From Rhodocyclaceae bacterium UBA5602 (GTDB lineage Bacteria > Pseudomonadota > Gammaproteobacteria > Burkholderiales > Rhodocyclaceae), in assembly GCA_002424865.1 (NCBI GenBank), contig DILC01000001.1, forward strand, positions 1,212 to 15,863: 14,652 nt of DNA, read 5' to 3'. The notes under the pieces are model-generated. The model did no database searches. It worked only from the letters and a program-made list of their open reading frames with translations, and was not told the origin of the DNA. A program made the position numbers and the translations under genes. Shown piece by piece: positions 5,098 to 12,056 of this stretch (position 1 is the stretch's first letter; every line of letters starts with the position of its first letter).

Positions 5098-6306
5098 TCA
5101 AAGCCCTTCGGTCGGCATATAGCTGCGCGGCATGAGCACCCATAAACGACCGCTCTGGCGCATTCTTCCTGCCAAGTTTCCAGCCTCTATACCGCTACCC
5201 CAGTAAAAATCACCCCGCACCGCACCGCGAATTGCGCCCCCCGTGTCTTGTGCCAGCATCAACTTTGCGAGCGCTTGCCCACTATTCGGCATAGTGGTCG
5301 CCAGCCATAAAGGGGCGCCTAGCGGCACATAACGCGAATCGACCGCTAGCGATCTTGCGGGCGTTAGCGGCACGCCTAGCGCACCTAAAGGGCCTGGGCC
5401 TGTGAGCGGCAATTCGCGGAAAAACACCATGCTCGGGTTTTGGTTCAGCAGTTCATTGAGCCGTTCGGGATTATTTTGTGCCCAGTTTTTAATGCCTTGC
5501 ATGGAGGCTTGATCCAGTGAAATCTCGCCTTGGTCTATCAGCCAGCGGCCAATGGAGCGGTAAGGATGGCCATTTTGATCCGCATAACCCACCCGCATAC
5601 GGCTGCCATCGGGCAGGGCAATCTGGCCTGAACCCTGAACCTGCATGAAAAACAGTTCGACCGCATCAGACACCCAGGCAATGGCTTTATGCAAGCGCTC
5701 GCTCTCTTGCTGTTCCCATTCAGCGCGATCGTAATAAGGCACAAGCTTCTTCCCTTCCAGGCGCCCGCGCAAGCGCAGATGCTTTAATTCCGGATAAATT
5801 CGGGATAAATCAACGGTGATCAAATCATCCGGCGCACCATATACCGGATACGGATTTTGCCGCGAGGGCTTGCGGCTGCCTTGCAACACGGGTTCATAAT
5901 AACCGGTAATCATGCCGGTACGCGAGCCATCGGCATTGACCATCACCCAAGGCTGAAACTGGCCTTTAAACCAGGCACGCACCGATTGCGGGCTGCTGGC
6001 ATCGGCCATCTGCGCGGCAAGACAAACCGGCTGCCAGAGCGCTTGCTTGTGCAATGTCAGGCAACTGGCTAAAAAGGCGGTGAATGCAGGCGTAGGATCA
6101 TCCTCATCCCAGCCTGGCAAATCCTCCCAACGTGCCGCTTGCATGGGGGACGCTGCAGGCGGGGCGGGGAGGGGCGCCACCTTGCCAGGCGGCACAGGGG
6201 AAACAGAAGGCAGGCTGGGGCAGCGCTGCGGGGCTGGCGTGGTGGTACAGCTGGACAAGAGAAAAGCCGTGCAGGCAATAAGAAGTGGGATCGAGGGGGT
6301 TTTCAT
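5098..6306 (-). CDS. mltA: membrane-bound lytic murein transglycosylase A (lipoprotein)
   Basis: Cleaves the glycan strands of peptidoglycan, forming 1,6-anhydro-muramic ends, from the inner face of the outer membrane. The 402-residue precursor has a lipoprotein signal peptide with lipobox LSSC (acylated C20), a Pro-rich linker (21-55), the MltA domain with GYYEP (135-139) and QGSGQI (from 224), and the C-terminal 3D domain with VDSRYVPLGAP (322-332) and DTGGAIRG (from D354) through D366, where the catalytic Asp lies. The ATG at 6306 is chosen because it begins the lipoprotein signal; the frame is open to 6474 but without a signal. The ribosome-binding site is weak. It diverges from the ATPase gene with only about 43 bp between starts. 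Confidence 0.94.
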   Translation of the reverse strand: MKTPSIPLLIACTAFLLSSCTTTPAPQRCPSLPSVSPVPPGKVAPLPAPPAASPMQAARWEDLPGWDEDDPTPAFTAFLASCLTLHKQALWQPVCLAAQMADASSPQSVRAWFKGQFQPWVMVNADGSRTGMITGYYEPVLQGSRKPSRQNPYPVYGAPDDLITVDLSRIYPELKHLRLRGRLEGKKLVPYYDRAEWEQQESERLHKAIAWVSDAVELFFMQVQGSGQIALPDGSRMRVGYADQNGHPYRSIGRWLIDQGEISLDQASMQGIKNWAQNNPERLNELLNQNPSMVFFRELPLTGPGPLGALGVPLTPARSLAVDSRYVPLGAPLWLATTMPNSGQALAKLMLAQDTGGAIRGAVRGDFYWGSGIEAGNLAGRMRQSGRLWVLMPRSYMPTEGL

Positions 6307-6349
6307 GAATCTGCTAAAGTTCGCCGCGTTAAAAACCAAGAGTTTACCG

Positions 6350-7231
6350 ATGACTGACTTTTCCCGCTTTCTGCTTCGCGCCGAAGCACTCATGAATCGC
6401 ATTGAAGCAATTTTGCCACCCCCTTTGCCAAGCACCGACTGGTCGACCTGCGCCTTTCGCTGGCGTAGCCGCAACGGGCGTGGCTGGCTGGAAAGCGTGC
6501 GTCATCCGCATGCCATTGGGCTGGATGATTTGCAGGGCGTGGATGCGCAAAAAGAGAGCGTCACGCAAAACACGCTGCAATTTATCCAGGGAAAACCAGC
6601 CAACAATGTGCTGCTTACCGGCGCGCGCGGCACAGGCAAAAGTTCGCTGGTCAAAGCCGTGCTCAATCGGTTTTCGCACCGCGGCTTGCGTTTGATTGAA
6701 GTCGACAAGGATGATCTGGCGTATTTGCCGGATATTGTGGATCTTGTCTGTGAGCGAAAAGAAAAATTCATTGTCTTCTGCGACGATTTATCGTTCGAGA
6801 CCAATGAGCCAGGCTATAAAGCCATGAAAAGCCTGCTCGATGGTTCAATCACCGGCATGCCGGAAAACTTGCTGGTGTATGCCACCTCCAACCGCCGCCA
6901 TCTGATGCCGGAAAAAATGTCCGAAAATCTGGAAGCCACGCACACCGCAGACGGTGATGTGCATCCGGGCGAGACCACGGAAGAAAAAGTCTCGCTCTCC
7001 GAGCGCTTTGGCCTGTGGTTGTCGTTTTACGCTTTCAGCCAGGACGAATATCTCGACATCTGCGCGCATTGGCTGACTGTGTTTGGCTACCCCACGCCAA
7101 ACCTGGCAATCGGCAACCCCGTCCGGCGCGAAGCCTTGCAATGGACACAGATGCGCGGCGCACGCAGCGGCCGCGTGGCCTGGCAATTTGCCCGCGATTA
7201 CGCCGGGCGGCACAAAGCGCCAAAAAAATAG
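6350..7231 (+). CDS. P-loop ATPase of the DUF815 family
   Basis: A cytosolic AAA-like ATPase of unknown cellular role. The 293-residue product has Walker A GARGTGKS (91-98), Walker B IVFCDD (141-146), a sensor-like region YATSNRRHLMPE (177-188), and a C-terminal part with helical lid-like segments. Family members are about 280-300 residues. The ATG at 6350 gives this length; an upstream in-frame ATG at 6305 overlaps the mltA start codon on the other strand and would add 15 residues. Neither has a convincing ribosome-binding site. Followed after 60 bp by the Nudix-ThiE fusion on the same strand, a pairing that suggests cotranscription but gives no direct clue to function. Confidence 0.87.
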   Translation: MTDFSRFLLRAEALMNRIEAILPPPLPSTDWSTCAFRWRSRNGRGWLESVRHPHAIGLDDLQGVDAQKESVTQNTLQFIQGKPANNVLLTGARGTGKSSLVKAVLNRFSHRGLRLIEVDKDDLAYLPDIVDLVCERKEKFIVFCDDLSFETNEPGYKAMKSLLDGSITGMPENLLVYATSNRRHLMPEKMSENLEATHTADGDVHPGETTEEKVSLSERFGLWLSFYAFSQDEYLDICAHWLTVFGYPTPNLAIGNPVRREALQWTQMRGARSGRVAWQFARDYAGRHKAPKK

Positions 7232-7291
7232 GCCTGGCGACAGGAATCTCCCGATGCGCATGCCAACAAGACACCGACCAAGACAAATCGC

Positions 7292-8260
7292 ATGAAAATT
7301 ACCCGCGTGGCCGCCGCCGTGATCGAGCGCCCGGATGGGCAATTTCTGCTTGGCCAGCGTGCCGTCGGCACGTTTTACGCAGGCTACTGGGAATTCCCGG
7401 GGGGCAAGGTAGAGCCGGGCGAGACGCCCTATCAAGCCTTGCTGCGCGAACTGCACGAAGAGCTTGGCATCACGGTCACGCGTGCCGACCCGTGGTTACG
7501 CCGCGCGCATGTGTATGAACACGCGCATGTGCACCTGTATTTTTTTCGTGTCCGTGGCTGGCAAGGCGAGATCACGCCCCGCGTGCATAGCGCTTTGAGC
7601 TGGCAGATGCCCGGCGCAACGAACGTTCAACCCATGCTGCCCGCCAACGCCCCCATCCTGGCAGCCCTTGACCTGCCCGCGTTTTACGCCATCACCCATG
7701 CCGCAACGATAGGGGTTGATGCGCAGCTCGCCGCGTTGGATCGGGCATTACAACGCGGGGTACAACTGGTGCAGTTACGCGAACCTGCGCTTGACGCCAA
7801 CGTGCGCCAAGACTTTGTTCATGCAGCAACCAAGCGCTGCCACGCGGCTGGCGCACGCGTGCTGGTGCATAGCGACGCCCGCTTGGCGCAAGCAGCGGGG
7901 GCAGACGGGATACACCTTGCCGCCAGGCAGCTCATGGCAATCACCACCCGCCCTGCCTTTCCGCTCGTAGCCGCCTCCTGCCACAGCACGGCGGAAATGC
8001 GCCACGCCGCGCAGTTAGGTTGTGATTTTGTGGTCTATGGCCCCGTGCGTGAAACCGCCACCCACCCCGGCCGCCAGGGTTTGGGCTGGGAGCGGTTTGC
8101 AGCAGCGGTTAGCGGCCAGGTGGAAGACAATGACGCCGTCCTGCCAGCGCCGACTTTTCCACCGATTTACGCCTTGGGCGGGCTAAGCCCTGAAGATATC
8201 GACACGGCCAGGATCTGCGGCGCACAGGGCGTGGCGGCGATTCGCTCGGCCTGGCAGTAA
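7292..8260 (+). CDS. Nudix hydrolase (MutT-like) fused to a ThiE/TenI-like domain
   Basis: The 322-residue protein joins an N-terminal MutT-type Nudix domain (about 1-130) to a C-terminal thiamine-phosphate-synthase-like barrel (about 131-322). The Nudix box is perfect, from G38 through E44, R52-E53 and E56-E57 to G59-I60, so the N-terminal half likely hydrolyses nucleoside triphosphates such as 8-oxo-dGTP. The C-terminal half keeps QLRE, GADGIHLA, YGPVRET and YALGGL segments. However QLREP replaces the QLR(D/E)K of active ThiE, and the segment after the GPV motif differs, so it looks more like the TenI-like fused form than a working synthase. Dispersed repeat copy D lies in frame at residues about 284-289, in a linker that appears longer than usual. 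The ribosome-binding site is weak. The fusion itself is known in proteobacteria. Confidence 0.88.
   Translation: MKITRVAAAVIERPDGQFLLGQRAVGTFYAGYWEFPGGKVEPGETPYQALLRELHEELGITVTRADPWLRRAHVYEHAHVHLYFFRVRGWQGEITPRVHSALSWQMPGATNVQPMLPANAPILAALDLPAFYAITHAATIGVDAQLAALDRALQRGVQLVQLREPALDANVRQDFVHAATKRCHAAGARVLVHSDARLAQAAGADGIHLAARQLMAITTRPAFPLVAASCHSTAEMRHAAQLGCDFVVYGPVRETATHPGRQGLGWERFAAAVSGQVEDNDAVLPAPTFPPIYALGGLSPEDIDTARICGAQGVAAIRSAWQ
8134..8158 (-). repeat. dispersed repeat copy D inside the Nudix-ThiE-like gene
   Basis: The core AAAAGTCGGCGCTGGC is present exactly on the minus strand (8158-8143) and continues as AGGACGGCG, with two mismatches to the AACACGGCG extension of copy B. On the coding strand it specifies part of DAVLPAPTF before the conserved PPIYALGG segment. 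Confidence 0.75.
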
Positions 8261-8276
8261 GGCCAAAACAAAGACT

Positions 8277-8312
8277 GGAAACAATGTCCATCCCGTTTCC
8301 TGCATGGCAGGA
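8277..8312. other. overlapping weak hairpins between convergent Nudix-ThiE and yacG
   Basis: GGAAAC (8277-8282) can pair with GTTTCC (8295-8300), or alternatively TCCTGC (8298-8303) with GCAGGA (8307-8312) across a 3-nt loop. The two are mutually exclusive. Neither has a U run, so a classical terminator is not seen in this 85-bp convergent gap. Confidence 0.35.
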
Positions 8313-8345
8313 CGATGTGCAACCCCGACCCTTAGCCCAGCCTGG

Positions 8346-8591
8346 TTACTTAAACTCGGCTTCGTCGCTGAACGGCTCTTCTTCTCTGGCCGCAATACGA
8401 TATTGATCGCTCGCCCACGCGCCTAAATCATCGCGTTTGCAATGCGCGGAACAAAAAGGACGAAAGCGGCTTTCTTCCACCCACGGCACGGACGCGCCAC
8501 AGCGCGGGCAGGCAACAATGCGCGGTGATTTTTTGGAAAAGCCAGTTAAAGCCTCCGCTCGACGGGGAGAGGAATCGCGTTCAGCGGCCAT
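8346..8591 (-). CDS. yacG: DNA gyrase inhibitor YacG (zinc-binding)
   Basis: YacG is a small zinc protein; the E. coli protein binds GyrB and inhibits gyrase. The four zinc cysteines are C28 and C31 (CPRC) and C47 and C51 (FCSAHC), followed by the family segment KRDDLGAWASDQYRI. The protein is 81 residues from the ATG at 8591, against about 65 in E. coli; the extra 20 or so residues precede the first cysteines. A GTG at 8609 would add six more, but it falls in the GC-rich hairpin block. No clear ribosome-binding site precedes either start, and no in-frame start lies closer to CPRC. zapD and coaE upstream match the usual coaE-zapD-yacG cluster. Confidence 0.88.
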   Translation of the reverse strand: MAAERDSSPRRAEALTGFSKKSPRIVACPRCGASVPWVEESRFRPFCSAHCKRDDLGAWASDQYRIAAREEEPFSDEAEFK

Positions 8592-8610
8592 GTTAATTAA
8601 CGCCCCCACA

Positions 8611-8686
8611 CCCCGCCCCAGGGCGGGGCTTCCAATCGGCTCGCTACGCTCGATAGCACACGGGGCTCCGTTTCTGTTTTTTCACG
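8611..8686 (-). repeat. GC-rich hairpin block between zapD and yacG, IS200/IS605 right-end-like
   Basis: CCCCGCCC (8611-8618) pairs with GGGCGGGG (8621-8628) across CA. On the minus strand the order is CGAGCGTAGCGAG, a short spacer, GGAAGCCCC, the hairpin, then TGTGGGGGC. A GAAGCCCC-led GC hairpin is typical of the right end of IS200/IS605 (TnpB-type) elements, but no transposase or tnpB is present. It could equally be a 3' hairpin of the zapD transcript without a U run. Confidence 0.35.
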
Positions 8687-9442
8687 CTAAAGATTACACA
8701 GCGTCATATCAAACTCAACATCCGACTCCACCTGACGTGGCCTTTGCACCATGTCGGGACGCAAAAAACGGATATTGATCGCCAGCTTGCCGGCGGAGAT
8801 TTCCGGGATAACCGGGATGTTTTTTCTGACTTGCAAGCGAATCAGCTGATAGCTGCGGCCACCCATCATGACCTGATACGCACCGCGCGCCGCAAGCAGT
8901 TTTTCGGATCGGCCAGAAGCACGCAACAAGCGCAGCACGATGCTCAGCGCTTGTTGAATCGGCAGCATGGGCGTAAGCCAGGAGTCAATATCCTTCTGGC
9001 GCATGGAAGCATCACGGTTGAGCCAGTAGTGATAACCGGGCAGGTCAAATTCGCACACACCGCCGGGAATGGCTGCGCGGTTTTTAATGCCCATCAGCCA
9101 TTCGTTTTCACGCAGGTAGTGGCCGATCTTGCCTTGCAGCGCCAAAAGCTGCGTGCTGGCTTGCTCAATTTCATACAAGGCGCCAGAGAGCGCATCTTCT
9201 GAAATATCGGGATTATTGCGAAAGGAGAGCAGAATCTGCCGTTGCCGCTCCAACTCCTGAACCAGATCGAACTTTAAATCGGCACGGCCGGCAACTTCCA
9301 GCAGCTCAAACAGCAGTACCAAAGCGACATGATGCTCAGCAGCCCCGGGCAAGGCGGCGAAATGCTGGATTTTCTCGAACAAGTCTTCAAGCCGCAGCAA
9401 GGTGCGCACGCGTTCACTGAGCGGATATTCGTAAGTAATCAC
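8687..9442 (-). CDS. zapD: cell division protein ZapD (FtsZ-associated, DUF1342)
   Basis: ZapD cross-links FtsZ filaments and helps organise the Z ring in the cytoplasm. The 251-residue protein is mostly helical at the N terminus (about 1-115) with family segments YEYPLSERVRTLLRLEDLF and WLMGIKNRAAIPGG. The C-terminal strand-rich half contains YHYWLNRD and MMGGRSYQLIRL. E. coli ZapD is 247 residues, so length is normal. The start is a GTG at 9440-9442, chosen because the family N terminus begins right there; the ribosome-binding site is weak. It lies 57 bp after coaE and 95 bp before yacG on the same strand, as in many proteobacteria. Confidence 0.93.
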   Translation of the reverse strand: MITYEYPLSERVRTLLRLEDLFEKIQHFAALPGAAEHHVALVLLFELLEVAGRADLKFDLVQELERQRQILLSFRNNPDISEDALSGALYEIEQASTQLLALQGKIGHYLRENEWLMGIKNRAAIPGGVCEFDLPGYHYWLNRDASMRQKDIDSWLTPMLPIQQALSIVLRLLRASGRSEKLLAARGAYQVMMGGRSYQLIRLQVRKNIPVIPEISAGKLAINIRFLRPDMVQRPRQVESDVEFDMTLCNL

Positions 9443-9499
9443 TCGCCAACCGGAGGGGTGTATAAATAAAAGGCATTGTCACCGAAATCACGGTAAATC

Positions 9500-10117
9500 T
9501 CAACCCGCCTGACGCGCCAAATGGCGATATTTTTGGTCTAAAAAAGCCACCTGTGGCGCTAAAGCCGCTATGCCACCCTCATTATTGATGACATCGTCCG
9601 CCACGCCCAGACGCGCTTCACGCGTTGCCTGCGCCTGCAGAATCCGCTCAACCTCAGTTTGCGCCAAGCCACTGCGCGCCATGACACGTTGGATTTGCAT
9701 AGCCTCTGGGCAATCAACCACGGCAATGCGCTGCACACGATGTTGGTAATCGGCTGACTCGACCAACAAGGGAACGACCAAAATAATATACGGCGGCTCG
9801 CGCAGACTTTTCGTCTGGATACAGCGCTCAACTTCCTCGCGAATCAGCGGATGAAGAATGGCTTCGAGCCGTTTGCGCTCTGCTGGCTGGGCAAAAACAT
9901 GGGCACGCATCGCCGCACGATCCAGCGCACCCTCTTGCGTGAGCATCTGCTCGCCAAATACCTCGCGTATTTTGGGCATCGCCATGCCACCGGTTGCGGT
10001 GAGCGCATGCGCCACAACATCCGTATCAATCACCGGCACGCCGTGCGCGGCAAACAAATTCGCCACCGCGCTTTTCCCGCTGCCAATGCCGCCAGTGAGG
10101 CCAACCAGATAGCTCAT
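9500..10117 (-). CDS. coaE: dephospho-CoA kinase
   Basis: Catalyses the last step of coenzyme A synthesis, phosphorylating the 3' hydroxyl of dephospho-CoA with ATP. The 205-residue protein begins SYLVGLTGGIGSGKS, whose P-loop spans residues 9-16. It also has the substrate-site segment VIDTDVVAHALT, the IILVVPLLVES strand, and VVDCPEAMQIQRVMAR with the lid arginines. Length equals the family norm (E. coli 206). The ATG at 10117 is preferred over one at 10135 because it starts at the conserved N terminus and has GGAAAG about 10 nt upstream. In many relatives pilD precedes coaE; here the SPOR-like gene does, 53 bp upstream. coaX, another CoA-pathway gene, is close by. Confidence 0.95.
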   Translation of the reverse strand: MSYLVGLTGGIGSGKSAVANLFAAHGVPVIDTDVVAHALTATGGMAMPKIREVFGEQMLTQEGALDRAAMRAHVFAQPAERKRLEAILHPLIREEVERCIQTKSLREPPYIILVVPLLVESADYQHRVQRIAVVDCPEAMQIQRVMARSGLAQTEVERILQAQATREARLGVADDVINNEGGIAALAPQVAFLDQKYRHLARQAG

Positions 10118-10170
10118 GGTTGCAGGGCTTTCCATTTCATGGATTTATCTACCCTTCTTTTCCCTTGCCT

Positions 10171-10854
10171 TCATCCCGCACAATGCATCAACCATGCGCC
10201 GGGGGAGGCGAGCAATGCCGCTTTCACGGCGTCATCCAGTACGGTGCCAGACGCATGCAATTCAACACCTTCATGCGCCAAATCCGCAACAGGCTTTATC
10301 CACCGCGCATTGCTTATGCCTTGCCTGGCAAGCGCCGCAACAAAGGCGCGCGCAGCGGCTTCATCCTTGAACACGCCGAGCAAGACAGCAAATTTTCCTT
10401 TTTCTGTCGCTTGAATTTGCACGGCGGACAATGGTGCAGGCGGTTGCGGCTGTTTAGCCAGCACCACGGCTTTTTGCGCTTCTGCCTGCGCCATGCCCGC
10501 CAGGTCCGGGATCAATACACGGTGATAATCCTGCGCGGGCAAACGCACCGCATGCCCGCTGGCCATGCTTATATTCAAGGCAATCTTTTCAGCCTCAGCG
10601 GCCGTCAGGCCGCCGATGGCAAGACATGCCTGTGCTGGCGCGTTTTCCTTATCGGCTGGATGGGCGGCCGCAGCCGTTCCAGCATCCTCAGCCGCGTTCG
10701 CCAGAATACGGAGCTTGTCAGCATTCACTTGCTGCGACATGCGTTGCGGCTCGTGGATCTCTTCCTTGCCGAACACAAAATAAGCTTGCGACCAGGCCAG
10801 AAAAACCAGATTCACCAACACCAGCACGAAAAAAATAATGCGCAAATTTTTCAC
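10171..10854 (-). CDS. SPOR-like membrane protein, function unknown
   Basis: The 227-residue protein has an N-terminal membrane anchor (about 5-22) with a long periplasmic part. An Ala/Pro-rich stretch (55-145) contains CLAIGGLTAAEAEK, an alpha-beta segment like the first repeat of a divided SPOR domain. The C-terminal part KFAVLLGVFKDEAAARAFVAALARQGI (about 154-180) is a recognisable SPOR half. SPOR domains bind denuded glycan at division sites. A gene of this type often follows coaX in betaproteobacteria. The start is GTG at 10852-10854 and the ribosome-binding site is weak. Here a strong terminator separates it from coaX, so it likely has its own promoter, which I could not identify. Confidence 0.68.
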   Translation of the reverse strand: MKNLRIIFFVLVLVNLVFLAWSQAYFVFGKEEIHEPQRMSQQVNADKLRILANAAEDAGTAAAAHPADKENAPAQACLAIGGLTAAEAEKIALNISMASGHAVRLPAQDYHRVLIPDLAGMAQAEAQKAVVLAKQPQPPAPLSAVQIQATEKGKFAVLLGVFKDEAAARAFVAALARQGISNARWIKPVADLAHEGVELHASGTVLDDAVKAALLASPGAWLMHCAG

Positions 10855-10960
10855 GACTTAATCACCGATTTACCGAGTTATCACCATTTTTTATTCGCGC
10901 CACAAACGCCCAGGGTAAGTAAATACCACCCGCTGATGATGAAACACGCAAAAACAGCAC

Positions 10961-10995
10961 AAAAACCCGCCGCCCCCCGCACAAGGGGGGGCGGC
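10961..10995 (-). terminator. terminator after coaX
   Basis: On the minus strand GCCGCCCCCC (10995-10986) pairs perfectly with GGGGGGCGGC (10978-10969) around a 7-nt loop, followed by GGGTTTTT (10968-10961). The stem begins 51 nt after the coaX stop. It isolates coaX from the downstream SPOR gene. Confidence 0.85.
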
Positions 10996-11045
10996 TGTCT
11001 GGCCCGTTGCGCGAGCGGCATGGCCCGGCATCAAATGGCGTTGTT

Positions 11046-11813
11046 TCACGCTAAAAGCCCGCTTTCTTTAGCCACCTGCAACAAGCCTTCCAGCACCAGA
11101 TAATCCACATGCCATACAGGGCTTGCCAGATGGGGCAACAAATACGCGGCGGCGCCGCCCGACACAATACACTGCGCTGCGCCTTGCAACGCACGCATGC
11201 GTTCAATCGCACCTAATGTGGCATGTAGCGCACCGCCCATGATCGCATCCTGCGTATTTTTCGGCGGCACATGCAATGCCAAATCAGCGCGTGATGCCGC
11301 ATCAACTTTCAAGCCTGCTGTGTTTTTCGTTAGCGCCTGCTGCATCAAACTCATGCCCGGCAAAATCAGCCCGCCCTGAAATACCCCAGCCGCGTCAAGA
11401 TAATCAATGGTGGTTGCCGTGCCCGCCTGCACAACGATGGCTGACGCAACTTCTGGCGAGCGAGTTTTGTCCGCATCAGCCGCCATCAACAATGCCCGCC
11501 CCGCGATCAAGCCCGCCCAGCGGTCCGCGCCTAGCCGGGCAGGCTGATCGTAGCTATTTTGCACGCCACAACACGCAGCGGAACTTTTAAAAAATGTCAG
11601 TGGAATAGCCAATTGCCGCGCAAGATGTTCAACTTTCTCCTGCACGGACGAGCCTGCCACATTGCACACCAAGAGATGCGCCACGGGTCGCGGGACAGAC
11701 GCTGCCAGCGCGGGTAAATCCTCATAGCCCACCGCCTGCTGCCGAAGCCAACGCACACCATCATGCAAGCCCCATTTAGCGCGCGTGTTGCCCGCATCCA
11801 GACAAAGAATCAT
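11046..11813 (-). CDS. coaX: type III pantothenate kinase
   Basis: Phosphorylates pantothenate, the first committed step of coenzyme A synthesis. Type III enzymes are ASKHA-fold and feedback-insensitive. The 255-residue protein has the phosphate-binding start DAGNTRAKW (6-14), LGADRW (94-99) with the catalytic Asp D97, and AGTATTIDYLD (130-140) followed by GGLILPG (147-153). The ATG at 11813 lies immediately before the conserved N terminus but has no clear ribosome-binding site. In many betaproteobacteria coaX follows birA; here 118 bp without a gene and then tRNA-Arg lie upstream, so birA is absent from this position. coaE downstream completes a loose CoA cluster. Confidence 0.94.
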   Translation of the reverse strand: MILCLDAGNTRAKWGLHDGVRWLRQQAVGYEDLPALAASVPRPVAHLLVCNVAGSSVQEKVEHLARQLAIPLTFFKSSAACCGVQNSYDQPARLGADRWAGLIAGRALLMAADADKTRSPEVASAIVVQAGTATTIDYLDAAGVFQGGLILPGMSLMQQALTKNTAGLKVDAASRADLALHVPPKNTQDAIMGGALHATLGAIERMRALQGAAQCIVSGGAAAYLLPHLASPVWHVDYLVLEGLLQVAKESGLLA

Positions 11814-11897
11814 GCAGTTTTGCCGACCAAGATTTTCTTTACGGGGAGGAAATGAAAAGCCATTGGCATCCTTTCACAATCAACCGCGGCCAAACCA

Positions 11898-11915
11898 GCT
11901 TGCCTCAACGCAAGC
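11898..11915 (-). terminator. weak hairpin after tRNA-Arg
   Basis: GCTTGC and GCAAGC form a 6-bp stem with a 6-nt loop about 16 nt past the tRNA-Arg CCA end. Only TGGTTTGG follows, so termination would be inefficient. Transcription may continue into coaX, whose own promoter is not obvious in 11814-11931. Confidence 0.4.
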
Positions 11916-11931
11916 GGGTAAATGCATCGAA

Positions 11932-12008
11932 TGGCGCGCCCGAGACGATTCGAACGTCCGACCCCTGCCTTCGGAGGGCAGTACTCTATCCAGCTGAGCT
12001 ACGGGCGC
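11932..12008 (-). tRNA. tRNA-Arg (anticodon CCG)
   Basis: A 77-nt tRNA with encoded CCA (11934-11932). Acceptor GCGCCCG pairs with CGGGCGC, D arm TAGCTCAGCTGGATAGAG, anticodon stem CTGCC/GGCAG enclosing CTCCGAA (anticodon CCG at 11974-11972), discriminator G73, T arm GACGTTCGAATCGTC. It reads CGG arginine codons. Confidence 0.96.
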
Positions 12009-12017
12009 AGGATGCGA

Positions 12018-12046
12018 AGGATAGCGCGTTCGTGTGTTAACGTCCA
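12018..12046 (-). promoter_or_regulatory. promoter of tRNA-Arg
   Basis: On the minus strand TGGACG (12041-12046, 4 of 6) and TATCCT (12018-12023) are separated by 17 bp, placing the start within a few bases of the tRNA. An inverted repeat CGAAGGAT (12015-12022) / ATCCTTCG (12046-12053) overlaps both boxes. Confidence 0.55.
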
Positions 12047-12056
12047 TCCTTCGTCT

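Noticed and set aside
6047..6349. Long N-terminal extension of the DUF815 ATPase
   Set aside because: It is antisense to the mltA lipoprotein N terminus, is Gly/Arg-rich without domain features, and exceeds the family length.
6845..7456. 203-residue minus-strand open frame across the ATPase/Nudix junction
   Set aside because: Antisense to two well-supported genes and without recognisable features.
8682..11055. Shared TTTCACGCTAAA at the 3' ends of zapD (8682-8693) and coaX (11044-11055)
   Set aside because: Several identical 12-mers are expected by chance in a window this size, and the flanks do not align convincingly.
10120..11103. 327-residue + strand open frame opposite the SPOR gene and the coaX terminator
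   Set aside because: It crosses a terminator and intergenic DNA, has no family features and no ribosome-binding site; the minus-strand genes explain the region.
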